Below are positions 31,621 to 40,165 of a DNA stretch of 54,722 nucleotides, in pieces. The number at the start of each line of letters is the position of its first letter. Within the stretch, counting starts at the first letter, position 1. The stretch covers positions 1-54,722 of the forward strand of contig NZ_JANTYS010000023.1 of assembly GCF_024808255.1 (NCBI RefSeq). Direction: 5' to 3'. Position numbers and translations under genes: made by a program. The notes below the pieces were generated by a model. That model did not search any database and was not told where the DNA came from. It was given only the letters and a program-made list of their open reading frames with translations. This DNA comes from Mucilaginibacter dorajii (lineage in GTDB: Bacteria > Bacteroidota > Bacteroidia > Sphingobacteriales > Sphingobacteriaceae).

Positions 31621-32196
31621 TTATTTAATGATCTGTCCTTTAAAATATTTGCTTAAAAAGAAGGCCAGGTCTTCTTTATAACCCACGCCCGATGCCTCAA
31701 ATTTCCAGGCACCACCGCGGCGGTAAAGCCTGCCAAACTCAATAGCGGTCTCTATCGAAAAATCTTCGCCTAATTCATACTTACAAACTTCCGATCCGGT
31801 AAGTTCATCCACAATGCGGATGTATGAATCGCGCACCTGGCCAAAATTTTGATGGCGGGGCTGTGCTTCGTGAATGGTAACTACAAATAAAATTTCCTGG
31901 ATCTTGCCGTCAACTTTAGTCAGATCAACATTGATAGATTCATCATCGCCGCCATCGCTGTTGCCGCCTGATGGGTCATCACCGGTATGGTGAACAGCAG
32001 AATCGGGCGAATCCACATTATTATAAAACACAAAGAACTCATCCTGTGGTACAAATCGGTTAGCGTCAATCATGATGGCCGATACATCGAGGTCGAAATC
32101 ATAACCTGTGCCTTCATTTGGGTTCCAGCCCAAACCAACTGTCATCCTTGATAAACCGATATCTATTTTTTGTCCTTTTTGAAGATTAATTGCCAT
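31621..32196 (-). CDS. TerD family protein, copy 4 (first gene of the locus)
   Basis: A 191-residue canonical TerD: MAINLQKGQKIDIGLSRM, GYDFDLDVSAIMID, HHTGDDPSGGNSDGGDDESINVDL, HEAQPRHQNFGQVRDSYIRIVD. It is the promoter-proximal gene of the minus-strand cluster, so the ter promoter should lie in 32197-32300, where I could not pick a clear TAnnTTTG box. Confidence 0.93.
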   Translation of the reverse strand: MAINLQKGQKIDIGLSRMTVGLGWNPNEGTGYDFDLDVSAIMIDANRFVPQDEFFVFYNNVDSPDSAVHHTGDDPSGGNSDGGDDESINVDLTKVDGKIQEILFVVTIHEAQPRHQNFGQVRDSYIRIVDELTGSEVCKYELGEDFSIETAIEFGRLYRRGGAWKFEASGVGYKEDLAFFLSKYFKGQIIK

Positions 32197-32578
32197 TGTA
32201 GTAAATGTTTATTTATAGACATGCAAGCCCCTGTAATGTTACGAAAATGCATGTGATTTTTGCTTGTAATAGGTTTAAACTAACATACCAAGGTATATGT
32301 TTTTTTAATATGAAAGATGAAAATAAAATGAAGGACGCAACCGATGGTATGCTTAGTAACTTCGTGTAAAACTGTTGCGTTGCGCAACAAGTGAAACACT
32401 CCGCAACACTTCCGGCTATCAGGTGCAACACAGAAAAGTCCATCAAAGTGCATTTTGACTTTGATTATCAGTGGTGGTGGTATTCTGTCACCAGTGTAGG
32501 CGGGGGTTTGAAGTAGAAGCAACGTAAAACACCGGATATGCAAATCAAACAAGTGGTGGCCTTGGTCAGGAAATGATA
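32197..32578. other. Gene-free stretch holding the ter promoter region
   Basis: No supported gene. TTTAAACTAACATACC near 32274 and ACTGTTGCGTTGCGCAACAAG at 32371-32392 (dyad GTTGCG/CGCAAC) are the only marked features. The two minus-strand frames across it are short and overlapping without family features. Confidence 0.45.
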
Positions 32579-33055
32579 TTACTTCGTTTTTGCCTTTTTT
32601 TCCCGTTTAACAGGCGACGTCATTTTAAGAATGGTTTTGCCGTGCACAATATCTTTTGGGCTTTTAACTTTTTGTAAGGCGTTATGCCAGGCCTGTTCTA
32701 TTAACCCGGTTACATACTCCAGCGGGAAATCATCCCGGTTTTCAAAAAAAAGGTATCGGTACTGGTTTCCGTTACCCAACAAAAGTTTTCGCGGATCTTC
32801 AAGTTCAGAACCCCAGTAAAAGCCAAAATGAATGCCCTGGCTACTGCGGTATACTGCTATAGAACAAAATGTTTGCCCAAGCTTTTCTGTTACCGACCAG
32901 CCCAGGGCCAGCGCATTATAATTATCATAAATGAGCTCGTTGGCTTGCGGGTATAAATCCCACACAAACTCGCGCAGCCAGATCACTTTTTCACGTACAT
33001 CGGGTTTAAACTCATACAAAAACCTGAGCAGGCTGGCTACTTCTTCTTTAGGCAT
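32579..33055 (-). CDS. DUF1801 family protein
   Basis: A 158-residue cytoplasmic protein with the DUF1801 pattern: VASLLRFLYEFKPDVREKV, LREFVWDLYPQANELIYDNYNALALGWS, then YRSSQGIHFGFYWGSEL and a basic tail (KREKKAKTK). The family is a small alpha/beta fold related to YdhG-like proteins, with unproved function. Monocistronic. Confidence 0.8.
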   Translation of the reverse strand: MPKEEVASLLRFLYEFKPDVREKVIWLREFVWDLYPQANELIYDNYNALALGWSVTEKLGQTFCSIAVYRSSQGIHFGFYWGSELEDPRKLLLGNGNQYRYLFFENRDDFPLEYVTGLIEQAWHNALQKVKSPKDIVHGKTILKMTSPVKREKKAKTK

Positions 33056-33537
33056 GACTACCGTTTTAGTTTTTTATAAAACCTTTCCCTTATTGCAATC
33101 AATAACTCACAAGCTTTTTATAGATTGTCATTATATGATAAATATACTTTTTTTATTGATCCGTTTTATTTATGATTATCCCCATTAACACCGGCCTGTT
33201 GGGAATAAAAAACGGAGAAAAGCCCGCAACAAAACCCCTTAGATTATCTCTAAGAGGCTTTTGTTAATGTGGAAGTTACTGTCCCTGAACCCTATAATAT
33301 TTAAAATTGCTTGCGCTTAAAGTGTTTAAAACAAATTGTTACTTTGTTGGGACGAGATTGATTGTTAATAAAACAAATTAATTGACTTTCAAATAACTAA
33401 TATTATAAAACTCTCCATTTTTGAGCATTGTTTTTAATAATTTACGATAAAATTGTAAATATCAATATTCATTCAACATACTTATATATATCAATAAGTT
33501 ACAAGTTGGTAAGCGCGATTGAGTTTTAATATTTCAA
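33056..33537. other. Mostly gene-free stretch with a decayed tRNA-Val-flank copy
   Basis: Apart from the tRNA-flank-like sequence at 33234-33290, this is A+T-rich leader sequence of the AraC-permease fusion. No further gene seen. Confidence 0.5.
33234..33290 (-). repeat. Decayed copy of the tRNA-Val 3' flank and end
   Basis: CCCCTTAGATTATCTCTAAG and AGGCTTTTGTTA, then ATGTGGAAGTTACTG, match the sequence beside the intact tRNA-Val (51123-51171), with decay beyond it (TCCCTGAACC for GGTTCGAACC). Read as an old attachment-site scar. Confidence 0.6.
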
Positions 33538-36500
33538 ATGGATACATATACTTTCCATATCAATACCTACGACCTGGCTCTTTTGGGTACGATCTTTATC
33601 GCGCTCACGTTTATCCTGCTTTTATGGTTCACCAAAAGGACAAACCTGGCTGCAAACCGGCTTTTGGCCCTGGCGATGGTTACGATTGTTTTGTGGATAG
33701 TCCGGATATTGGGCATTGACGTCGGCCTGTCAACTTACATTACTAACTGGAGCCTGCTGCCACTGCAATTTTCGCTTGCTTTTGGCCCTCTTATTTTCTT
33801 TTACGTGCTTAAAATAACTCGGCCTGATTATAAATTCCAGTCTAAGGATCTGCTGCATTTTAGTCCGTTGCTGCTGGAATTTGGCGGCCAGGCATTGGAA
33901 GTGAGGGATAGTATAAATAGCGGTGCAGCTACTTATAAAACGCCGGCCTTTCAGCAACTGAATCCGGTATTGCAATTGCTGGCGTTTGTTTCGGTCACAA
34001 TTTACCTTTACCTGGCTCACAGGCAGATAGGACACTTTTATCAGCGTTTAAAATTTCATGAGGGCGACCGTTACCGCAACGAGTTACTATGGCTGGATCG
34101 TTTCCTTACCGCATTCGGTATGCTATGGTTACTATGGATACCGTTTACAGCGGTTGACTATTTTTATTACCACGATAAATCAGGAGCACAGTATTATTTC
34201 CCTTTGTGCCTTCTTTTCATATCCCTGATCATTTGGATTGCTGCAAAGAGCCATTTAAAAGCAGAAACTCCTGAGAAGGCGGATACTACCGTAAAGCTAT
34301 TATTACCGGCAGATCTGAAGCAAAAAGGATCCTGGTTAAAAATGGAAGTAAAGGAAAAAGGGCACTACCGGGATGCGGAATTAAGCCTGAGCTCTCTTGC
34401 TGAAAAACTTGGATTGCATACTCATGAAGTATCCCGAATTATTAATACAGTTTTCAAAAAAAGCTTCAACGATTTTATCAATGAATACCGTGTTCGCGAG
34501 GTTGCACTCAAAATGCAGGACCCGTCGCATGATCATATCACACTGCTTGGTCTTGCCTATGAGTCAGGCTTTAATTCGCAAAGCAGCTTTCATCGTATTT
34601 TTAAGCAATTTACAGGCAAAACCCCTTTAGAATATAAAAACCACCTTCAAAAAGTTATCCCATCTTATAACTTGAGAGGTTTTACCCAAACTATGCCGCT
34701 AATATTGAGCCATGTAAACCCTCCGGGGTGGAGACATGAAAAATTAATCGGCAGTCGTATGTTTAAAACTTATTTTAAAATAGCATTCCGCGGATTTTGG
34801 AGGCATAAGCTGTTTACACTGATAAATATTATTGGTTTATCCATCGGCTTAAGCGCTTTCCTGGCTATTTACTTTATTGTACTCCACGATTTTACGTTTG
34901 ATAAATTTCACAAAGACAGCGACCGGATTTACCGCGTTGTTATGAACATATCATTTCAGGGGCATAAAAACTATTTGAGTGGCGGACCTGGCCCACTGGC
35001 GGAGGCGATTAAAAGCCAGGCTACAGGAATAGAGGAAATTACGCCGGTATATTCACTGTCGCCTCATTTTGTCTATATCGACAAAGATAAAAATGCACAA
35101 AAACGGTTCAAAGACCCGGACAGGATAACACTTGTTGATCAGCAATATTTCAAAATTTTTAATTATACATGGCTTGCCGGCTCATCGCAACACGTGCTTG
35201 ATGAGCCCGGCCAGGTAGTGTTAACATCCCAACAAGCCAGGCTTTACTTCCCGGGGGTATCATATCATGAAATGATTGGTAAAGTAGTTATATATGATAG
35301 CCTTAAGACAACAGTCAGTGGCATAGTTGAAACGTTTACCGAAAATAGCGACTTTACCTTTCACGATTTTATCTCCTTTAGTACCGCCACAGCTAATAAG
35401 CATTTAGCTGATGATCTGTATATAAGGAATTGGGAAAGAATCTCTTCGGCATCACAGGTTTTTGTAAAGTTGGCGCCGGGTACTCAGGCCCCCGGGGTGG
35501 TAAAACAGATCAATACCATTTTCAAGAAAAGTAATCCACCGCGTGCCGAACAAAAAATGCCTGCACCCATCGTGGATCTGGCCTTGCAGCCACTGGATGA
35601 TATTCACTTCAATCCCGACTACAATATTTTTAATTTCTCATGGCCAGCCAGCAAAACAACACTTTACGGATTATTGGCCAGCGCTATCTTTTTGTTGTTG
35701 CTGGCATGTATCAATTATGTGAATTTAACTACGGCCCAGGCCGCCCAAAGAGCAAAAGAAATCGGGATACTCAAAACTTTGGGCAGTAGCCGGATACAAT
35801 TAGTAGCTCAGTTTTTAGGAGAAACATTTTTTATAACATCCTTTGCGGTTTGCATATCGGTATTGCTTGCGCCGGTTATTTTAAAAATGTTTGCCGACGT
35901 TATATCCCCCGATATTCATGCAAATATTCTGCAGCCGAATATCATACTCTTCCTGCTGATTTTGATCATTGTGATAACTATTTTGTCGGGTTTTTATCCC
36001 GCAATGGTATTATCAGGTTACAAGCCGGTAACGGTGCTAAAAAACCAGGTGCAGGGCAATACCAATAAAACACGAAATGCGTGGCTCCGCAAGTCGCTTA
36101 CGGTTTCGCAGTTTATTGTAGCCCAATTTTTTATAATGGCTACCATTTTGGTAAGCCAACAAATTTATTACGCCTTACATAAAAACCTCGGGTTTAAAAA
36201 AGATGCTATCTTGCTTATTAATACGCCCTGGCAAACCAGTAAGGTCAGCACAAACGAGGTACTGCTGAACGAATTCCGGTTGATGCCGCAGGTTGCCCTT
36301 GTGGGTTTAGGTAACGACCCGCCTTCGGCTGATGCATTTAACAGGACGCGCATGACTTATGACGACGGAAAAAAGCAAATTACAACAGAAGAAATAATAG
36401 TTAAGTCTGCTGATGAAAACTACATCAAAATATACCAGATAAAATTGCTTGCCGGCAGAAACATAACCCAAGCCGACACTGGGAAAGCCATCATCATTAA

Positions 36501-37233
36501 TAATACTTACGCTAAAATATTAGGCTTTACTATCCCCCGTGAAGCTATCGGAAAGCAATTGAATTGGTTTGATGGCCGAAAAGTTAGTATTATTGGCGTA
36601 GTTGCCGATTTTAATCAGCGGTCGCTGCATTCCACCATTTATCCTTCAATCATAACATCGGGTAGTCCAATCCCCCGACCAATGATGACGTTACATGTTA
36701 GTTTGAAACCTGAAACCGCAGGCGGTAAGGAGTGGAAAACGGCCATTACAAATATGGGTAAGGCCTGGAAGAAGGCTTATCCCGACGATGATTTTGATTG
36801 CCATTTTTACGACGAAACGATAGCGCGGTTTTACGACGAAGAACAACACACCTCAACCCTGCTCGCCTGGGCAACAGGTTTCTCCATATTGATTAGCTGT
36901 CTTGGGCTGTTAGGTCTTGCCATTTACACTACCAACCAGCGAACAAAGGAAATTGGCATACGCAAAGTATTTGGTGCCAGTGTTGCGCAAATAGTAATCC
37001 TTCTATCAACTGAACTGATATCGCTTATTTTAATTGCTTTTATCATAGTAACGCCAATTGCGTGGTACGTAGTAAATAAATGGATGGAAAACTTTGCTGA
37101 CCATGTAGCTATTAGCTGGTGGGTATTCGTTATCAGCGGCGCAGGGATGCTGCTTGCAGGATTATTTACCTTAAGTTTCCGAACCATTAGGGCTGGTATG
37201 GCCAATCCGGTAAAGAGTTTGCGAAATGAATAA
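33538..37233 (+). CDS. AraC-type regulator fused to MacB/FtsX-like ABC permease
   Basis: A 1231-residue protein. Residues 1-235 hold about seven membrane helices (as in membrane-bound AraC regulators of Bacteroidota). An AraC HTH occupies about 275-380 (LSSLAEKLGLHTHEVSRIIN, FNDFINEYRV, LAYESGFNSQSSFHRIFKQFTGKTPLEYK). From about 408 follows a complete MacB-like permease: MFKTYFKIAFRGFWRHKLF, a periplasmic MacB_PCD domain, helices near 700-860, a second periplasmic domain and final helices ending AGMANPVKSLRNE. No stop separates the parts; Met408 could serve as an internal start. There is no ATPase gene beside it. I infer sensing and transport linked in one polypeptide. Confidence 0.85.
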   Translation: MDTYTFHINTYDLALLGTIFIALTFILLLWFTKRTNLAANRLLALAMVTIVLWIVRILGIDVGLSTYITNWSLLPLQFSLAFGPLIFFYVLKITRPDYKFQSKDLLHFSPLLLEFGGQALEVRDSINSGAATYKTPAFQQLNPVLQLLAFVSVTIYLYLAHRQIGHFYQRLKFHEGDRYRNELLWLDRFLTAFGMLWLLWIPFTAVDYFYYHDKSGAQYYFPLCLLFISLIIWIAAKSHLKAETPEKADTTVKLLLPADLKQKGSWLKMEVKEKGHYRDAELSLSSLAEKLGLHTHEVSRIINTVFKKSFNDFINEYRVREVALKMQDPSHDHITLLGLAYESGFNSQSSFHRIFKQFTGKTPLEYKNHLQKVIPSYNLRGFTQTMPLILSHVNPPGWRHEKLIGSRMFKTYFKIAFRGFWRHKLFTLINIIGLSIGLSAFLAIYFIVLHDFTFDKFHKDSDRIYRVVMNISFQGHKNYLSGGPGPLAEAIKSQATGIEEITPVYSLSPHFVYIDKDKNAQKRFKDPDRITLVDQQYFKIFNYTWLAGSSQHVLDEPGQVVLTSQQARLYFPGVSYHEMIGKVVIYDSLKTTVSGIVETFTENSDFTFHDFISFSTATANKHLADDLYIRNWERISSASQVFVKLAPGTQAPGVVKQINTIFKKSNPPRAEQKMPAPIVDLALQPLDDIHFNPDYNIFNFSWPASKTTLYGLLASAIFLLLLACINYVNLTTAQAAQRAKEIGILKTLGSSRIQLVAQFLGETFFITSFAVCISVLLAPVILKMFADVISPDIHANILQPNIILFLLILIIVITILSGFYPAMVLSGYKPVTVLKNQVQGNTNKTRNAWLRKSLTVSQFIVAQFFIMATILVSQQIYYALHKNLGFKKDAILLINTPWQTSKVSTNEVLLNEFRLMPQVALVGLGNDPPSADAFNRTRMTYDDGKKQITTEEIIVKSADENYIKIYQIKLLAGRNITQADTGKAIIINNTYAKILGFTIPREAIGKQLNWFDGRKVSIIGVVADFNQRSLHSTIYPSIITSGSPIPRPMMTLHVSLKPETAGGKEWKTAITNMGKAWKKAYPDDDFDCHFYDETIARFYDEEQHTSTLLAWATGFSILISCLGLLGLAIYTTNQRTKEIGIRKVFGASVAQIVILLSTELISLILIAFIIVTPIAWYVVNKWMENFADHVAISWWVFVISGAGMLLAGLFTLSFRTIRAGMANPVKSLRNE

Positions 37234-37404
37234 ATTGGTAAGATGAGGGTAATCATGCTTACATGTTTTTTTTGAGGATATAATATTTCAAGTCCTAAAG
37301 ATCAAAACTACCAGATACATACAATTCCTCAAAACCATCCATTATGGTACCGGATTCTCTATAGATCAAAAAACAATATTATTATCTTATTTAAAACACT
37401 GTTC

Positions 37405-38355
37405 ATGAAGCAAAATGTAATAACCTTCGTGTTAACGCTATTATTGGTCTATGCCACTATAATTATTGGCTGCAGCAATAATAATCCTAATATTGTTAAG
37501 CATAATGGCGAGAAGGATTTGATCTCTTTTAAATCAATAGAAGGAATTAGTTACACTGAGATAAATCGGCGTCTAAAAAATGGCCTCTCATTTAGTGAGT
37601 ATGGTTACCAGTTAGAACCTCAGTGGAAAGTAAATTTCGTTTCAGATGATTCGGTAAGTATATATAGCCCCAGTAAAAAACGTTTTTTTAATTTTCCGCT
37701 CTCACGGGGTTATGACTCTGTTTTTAACACAGCCAGAACCTGGCTAAAAGTACGAAAGATGAGTAAAGACAGCCTCGTGCTGGAAATGCTTAAAGCCCAG
37801 GGTGACAGTGTCGACATTAGAGGCGTTGGGATTTATATGACCTTTTACGCTGATAATTATGTAAAAAATGTACTCCGAAGTGATACAACTATACTTAAAC
37901 GTGCCAGTCGAAAAGATAGTTTGTTTATAAAATCATTGGTAATCAAAGCTAACACCGACATAAAAAAGGCTTTTGCAGCAAGACAACCGGTTGCGTTAAT
38001 AAGCAAAAGTCCATCAGTAAAAGTAAAAAAATGGAAAGCGGAAGGAGATCTTTTTAATAATTTCGACACTTCTGATGATTACTTTGATCCAACGTTTAAT
38101 ATTACTATCAATAAAGCATACACAAATTTTTATTATTCATTTTCTATATATGTTGATGAGAAGGGACAAATGCACTATGGGGAACCCTTAATTGCTTTTT
38201 TTGGTGAATCATTCAGGGAACAGTATGTTCATGAATCACAGGCTGTTATGAATAGTTATCTTAAGTATTATTTGAAGGTAACTCCAGGAAAAACATTAAA
38301 TATGCCTCACACAAGCCTTATAAATATTCACGTTGAGGGAATTGCTTATCCTTAA
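37405..38355 (+). CDS. Putative lipoprotein, unknown, 316 aa
   Basis: A lipoprotein signal with the cysteine in ATIIIGCSNNN (about residue 23) is followed by a Ser/Lys/Asp-rich mature part with YTNFYYSFSIYVDEKGQMHYG near the end. No family recognised. It follows the AraC-permease fusion by 171 bp on the same strand and could be functionally linked. Confidence 0.7.
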   Translation: MKQNVITFVLTLLLVYATIIIGCSNNNPNIVKHNGEKDLISFKSIEGISYTEINRRLKNGLSFSEYGYQLEPQWKVNFVSDDSVSIYSPSKKRFFNFPLSRGYDSVFNTARTWLKVRKMSKDSLVLEMLKAQGDSVDIRGVGIYMTFYADNYVKNVLRSDTTILKRASRKDSLFIKSLVIKANTDIKKAFAARQPVALISKSPSVKVKKWKAEGDLFNNFDTSDDYFDPTFNITINKAYTNFYYSFSIYVDEKGQMHYGEPLIAFFGESFREQYVHESQAVMNSYLKYYLKVTPGKTLNMPHTSLINIHVEGIAYP

Positions 38356-38437
38356 ATAAAGACTTATTGAAACTCAAATTATCAGCTAATTCAGGCATAA
38401 ACGAGTTGAATATCGAATTGCAAAAACGGAGCTTGTA

Positions 38438-38528
38438 AGCCAACCCACCCTAAACTCCACAAAAAAAGCCCCTTAGATTATCTCTAAGAGACTTTTGTTA
38501 TGTGGGAGTTACTGGGTTCGAACCAGTG
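38438..38528. repeat. 91-bp direct repeat, left copy (tRNA-Val flank and 3' end)
   Basis: It is identical to 51093-51183 except for two bases. It covers AGCCAACCCACCCTAAAC, the terminator-like CCCCTTAGATT/AATCTAAGGGG region and the first 26 bases of the tRNA-like gene (3' end on the minus strand). Confidence 0.85.
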
Positions 38529-38578
38529 GCCCTCCCGATGTAAAATCGGGATGCTCTGAACCGGCTAAGCTAACCTCC
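38503..38578 (-). pseudogene. tRNA-Val-like gene, altered acceptor and anticodon arm
   Basis: The minus strand can be drawn as a cloverleaf of 76 nt: acceptor GGAGGTT with AACTCCC (one A-C mismatch, one G-U), a D arm, an anticodon arm TCCCGA-TTTTACA-TCGGGA with one extra pair, and a T arm ACTGGTTCGAACCCAGT. The T arm and 3' acceptor strand match tRNA-Val, but the anticodon arm differs. A 7-base loop would place UUA (complement of the UAA stop) in the anticodon. It also encodes the C-terminus of the GIY-YIG protein. Most likely a decayed copy. Confidence 0.55.
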
Positions 38579-38814
38579 AATAATAAATTTTCTATCATCT
38601 TACGGCTTTTCCAACCTTTAATTTGCCGTTCCCGTTTGCCAGCCCCCTCCTTAGTTATAAATGATTCCGACCATTTCAAAACCCAATCCCCAGTTTTACC
38701 TGTAAATCCTGAATGATTGGTGTTGTGTTTTCGGATGCGTTCGCCAATATCGGCAGTTGATCCGACGTAATACTTGTCTTTTGATGATGAGTAAAGGATG
38801 CAGGCGAAAAACAT
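38509..38814 (-). CDS. GIY-YIG nuclease family protein
   Basis: A 101-residue single-domain GIY-YIG protein (UPF0213/YhbQ-like size). It begins MFFACILYSSSKDKYYVGST (the GIY-YIG motif as CILY...YYVG), followed by RIRKHNTNHSGFTGKTGDW and a catalytic Glu in KREREIKGW-like KRERQIKGWKS. ATG 38814 fits the family better than GTG 38838. Its last 22 residues (SLAGSEHPDF, TSGGPLVRTQ) are translated from the tRNA-like sequence, and its stop is formed by the T arm/acceptor junction. Confidence 0.85.
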   Translation of the reverse strand: MFFACILYSSSKDKYYVGSTADIGERIRKHNTNHSGFTGKTGDWVLKWSESFITKEGAGKRERQIKGWKSRKMIENLLLEVSLAGSEHPDFTSGGPLVRTQ

Positions 38815-38825
38815 AGTTTCAAAAT

Positions 38826-38856
38826 AAAAAAGCCCCACATTTCTGTGGGGCTTTAA
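38826..38856. terminator. Hairpin terminator next to the left attachment site
   Basis: AAAGCCCCACA (38829-38839) pairs perfectly with TGTGGGGCTTT (38844-38854), with an A-run before it, so it terminates on the minus strand (downstream of a tRNA reading leftward). Confidence 0.75.
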
Positions 38857-38899
38857 GTGGGAGTTACTGGGTTCGAACCAGTGACCCTCTGCTTGTAAG
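38857..38899. repeat. Left attachment site (attL) of the tRNA-Val element
   Basis: Forty-three bases are identical to 51157-51199, covering the 3' half of tRNA-Val from the anticodon (GCTTGTAAG) to the acceptor end. Sequence identity ends on both sides. Confidence 0.9.
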
Positions 38900-38960
38900 C
38901 ATTAAGTCACATCTTCGTTCCTACCACGATAAAGCCTATTTTTAACTATGTATGTACACT

Positions 38961-38982
38961 TGTGCAAGCTATGTGCAAACAA
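38961..38982. promoter_or_regulatory. Putative recombinase arm site, left
   Basis: Two TGTGCAA words 11 bp apart, ending TGTGCAAACAA, match 51047-51068 at 19 of 22 positions in the same orientation. They lie 62 bp inside attL. A typical place for arm-type integrase or excisionase binding. Confidence 0.55.
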
Positions 38983-39092
38983 GGCAACCTTGTAAATAAA
39001 TTGATGAACTGTTAAGCGAAACTAAGCTATTTCTTATTAGTAGACAATGAGTCTCAGGTCGAGTTTTCCATATAGTTTTTGATTAAGTGATT

Positions 39093-39241
39093 GGAATGAA
39101 TTACGGAACCCTCCACGCTTAGAGCAACCAAGTGCAAGAGGCAAAGGAATAAATGGGTGGTGCTGTGGCTTGTGGGTTTATGCCGGAAGCTCTTGCACGC
39201 TACAGCAGCGAGAAGCGTAACTTTGCAGAGTAATTCATTCC
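39093..39241. other. Structured non-coding stretch with three nested stems
   Basis: GGAATGAATTAC (39093-39104) pairs with GTAATTCATTCC (39230-39241), ACGCTT (39115-39120) with AAGCGT (39213-39218), and GTGCAAGAG (39132-39140) with CTCTTGCAC (39190-39198). The rest of 38900-39298 holds no gene. The loop contains GCTGTGG followed by GTGGG, as does the hairpin at 41625-41696. Confidence 0.55.
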
Positions 39242-39298
39242 TTCACCCCATCTACGCCTGTAACCAATAGGGAAGCTTAACAACGATACTATCAATGC

Positions 39299-39318
39299 GC
39301 TCTGAACCAGCTGAGCTA
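39299..39318 (-). repeat. Fragment of the tRNA-Val 5' half
   Basis: Twenty bases (GCTCTGAACCAGCTGAGCTA) equal 51206-51225, the D-arm region of tRNA-Val. Together with attL it looks like the other half of a split tRNA copy, 400 bp away. Confidence 0.7.
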
Positions 39319-39338
39319 TTTAACCATACCTTTGAGAT

Positions 39339-39527
39339 ATGACAGTACATACAGAGTACGAAAAGCTACTTAAAGACGAATCATTTTGCTTGGCCGAGAT
39401 AACGGAAGTTAAAAAGTTGCTGCGTCAGTTGCAATATGATCTTAAAAAGGCAAGGACAGCCTTAGTAAAGTATGAGACGCTCTCTGTTGCTTATATTAGT
39501 GACACCTTGGTGGTAACTGATAATTAA
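39339..39527 (+). CDS. Small coiled-coil-like protein, 62 aa
   Basis: The frame gives LLKDESFCLAEITEVKKLLRQLQYDLKKARTALVKYE, a heptad-like helical protein. No family. The start lies 20 bp after the tRNA fragment. The frame is short, so it may be chance, but the regular helix pattern argues for a gene. Confidence 0.4.
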   Translation: MTVHTEYEKLLKDESFCLAEITEVKKLLRQLQYDLKKARTALVKYETLSVAYISDTLVVTDN

Positions 39528-39756
39528 CGCACTTAGCTTCCCTTCTTAAGCCCATCCAACAAAACAGCAAAAATCCTTATATAAGGGGTAAGTTATTTTC
39601 TTGGATTCTAGCCTTGAACGGCAATGAGTTCGTGCTATTCCTATTGTCTTATAAGCTAAAAGTCGCTTGATGAATTAAAAAGAGGTGTCATAATGATTGA
39701 GTATAATTTGCAGGAATCCCGTTAGATAATATTTACCAGCGAGCAACTAATGTTGA

Positions 39757-40149
39757 TTAGGAAACAATAGTTACGTTATCGATGTCTTCCTCTCCACCGT
39801 ATTGGTAAAGCTCCCTATGATTGACAAAGCGTTCAAAAAGATTTACATCAAGTTCTTTAACAAGTCCGAAAAAGTCCTCATAGCTTATGTCGGTTAGAAC
39901 ACTGTTTACTTTTCGCTTACCATTGGGCAAAGGTTGTCTATCAGCTAGCATTAGGTTGAGGTAAAAGCTCTCCTGGTGAAACCCCAAGCTTAAACCAATG
40001 GCCTCATACCTTGAGGTGTCAATATTACATTTCTTGGCGACGGTTTCTAAGCCCATGCTTTCGTCTATATCCCAAGATAGTTGAGCCTTACCCTCAAGAT
40101 CATTGTAGCTGGCGTTTGGGTTAAGCATATTGTCGATATCGTTTTCCAT
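39757..40149 (-). CDS. Hypothetical protein, 130 aa
   Basis: A soluble acidic protein (MENDIDNMLNPNASYNDLEG, YEAIGLSLGFHQESFYLNLM, EDFFGLVKELDVNLFERF). No family recognised. It follows the 121-residue acidic protein gene by 16 bp on the minus strand, forming a pair in the island. Confidence 0.65.
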   Translation of the reverse strand: MENDIDNMLNPNASYNDLEGKAQLSWDIDESMGLETVAKKCNIDTSRYEAIGLSLGFHQESFYLNLMLADRQPLPNGKRKVNSVLTDISYEDFFGLVKELDVNLFERFVNHRELYQYGGEEDIDNVTIVS

Positions 40150-40165
40150 GTTTAATAATTTTAAG

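Noticed and set aside
38503..38578. Functional ochre-suppressor tRNA
   Set aside because: The loop can place UUA in the anticodon, but the anticodon stem is lengthened by one pair and the acceptor has an A-C mismatch. A decayed tRNA-Val copy within a coding frame is simpler.
38900..39298. Group I intron in the split tRNA-Val copy
   Set aside because: The place (anticodon) and stems are suggestive, but I could not find a P7-type or S-segment motif on the minus strand, and the second half-tRNA is degraded. Only a covariance search could revive it.
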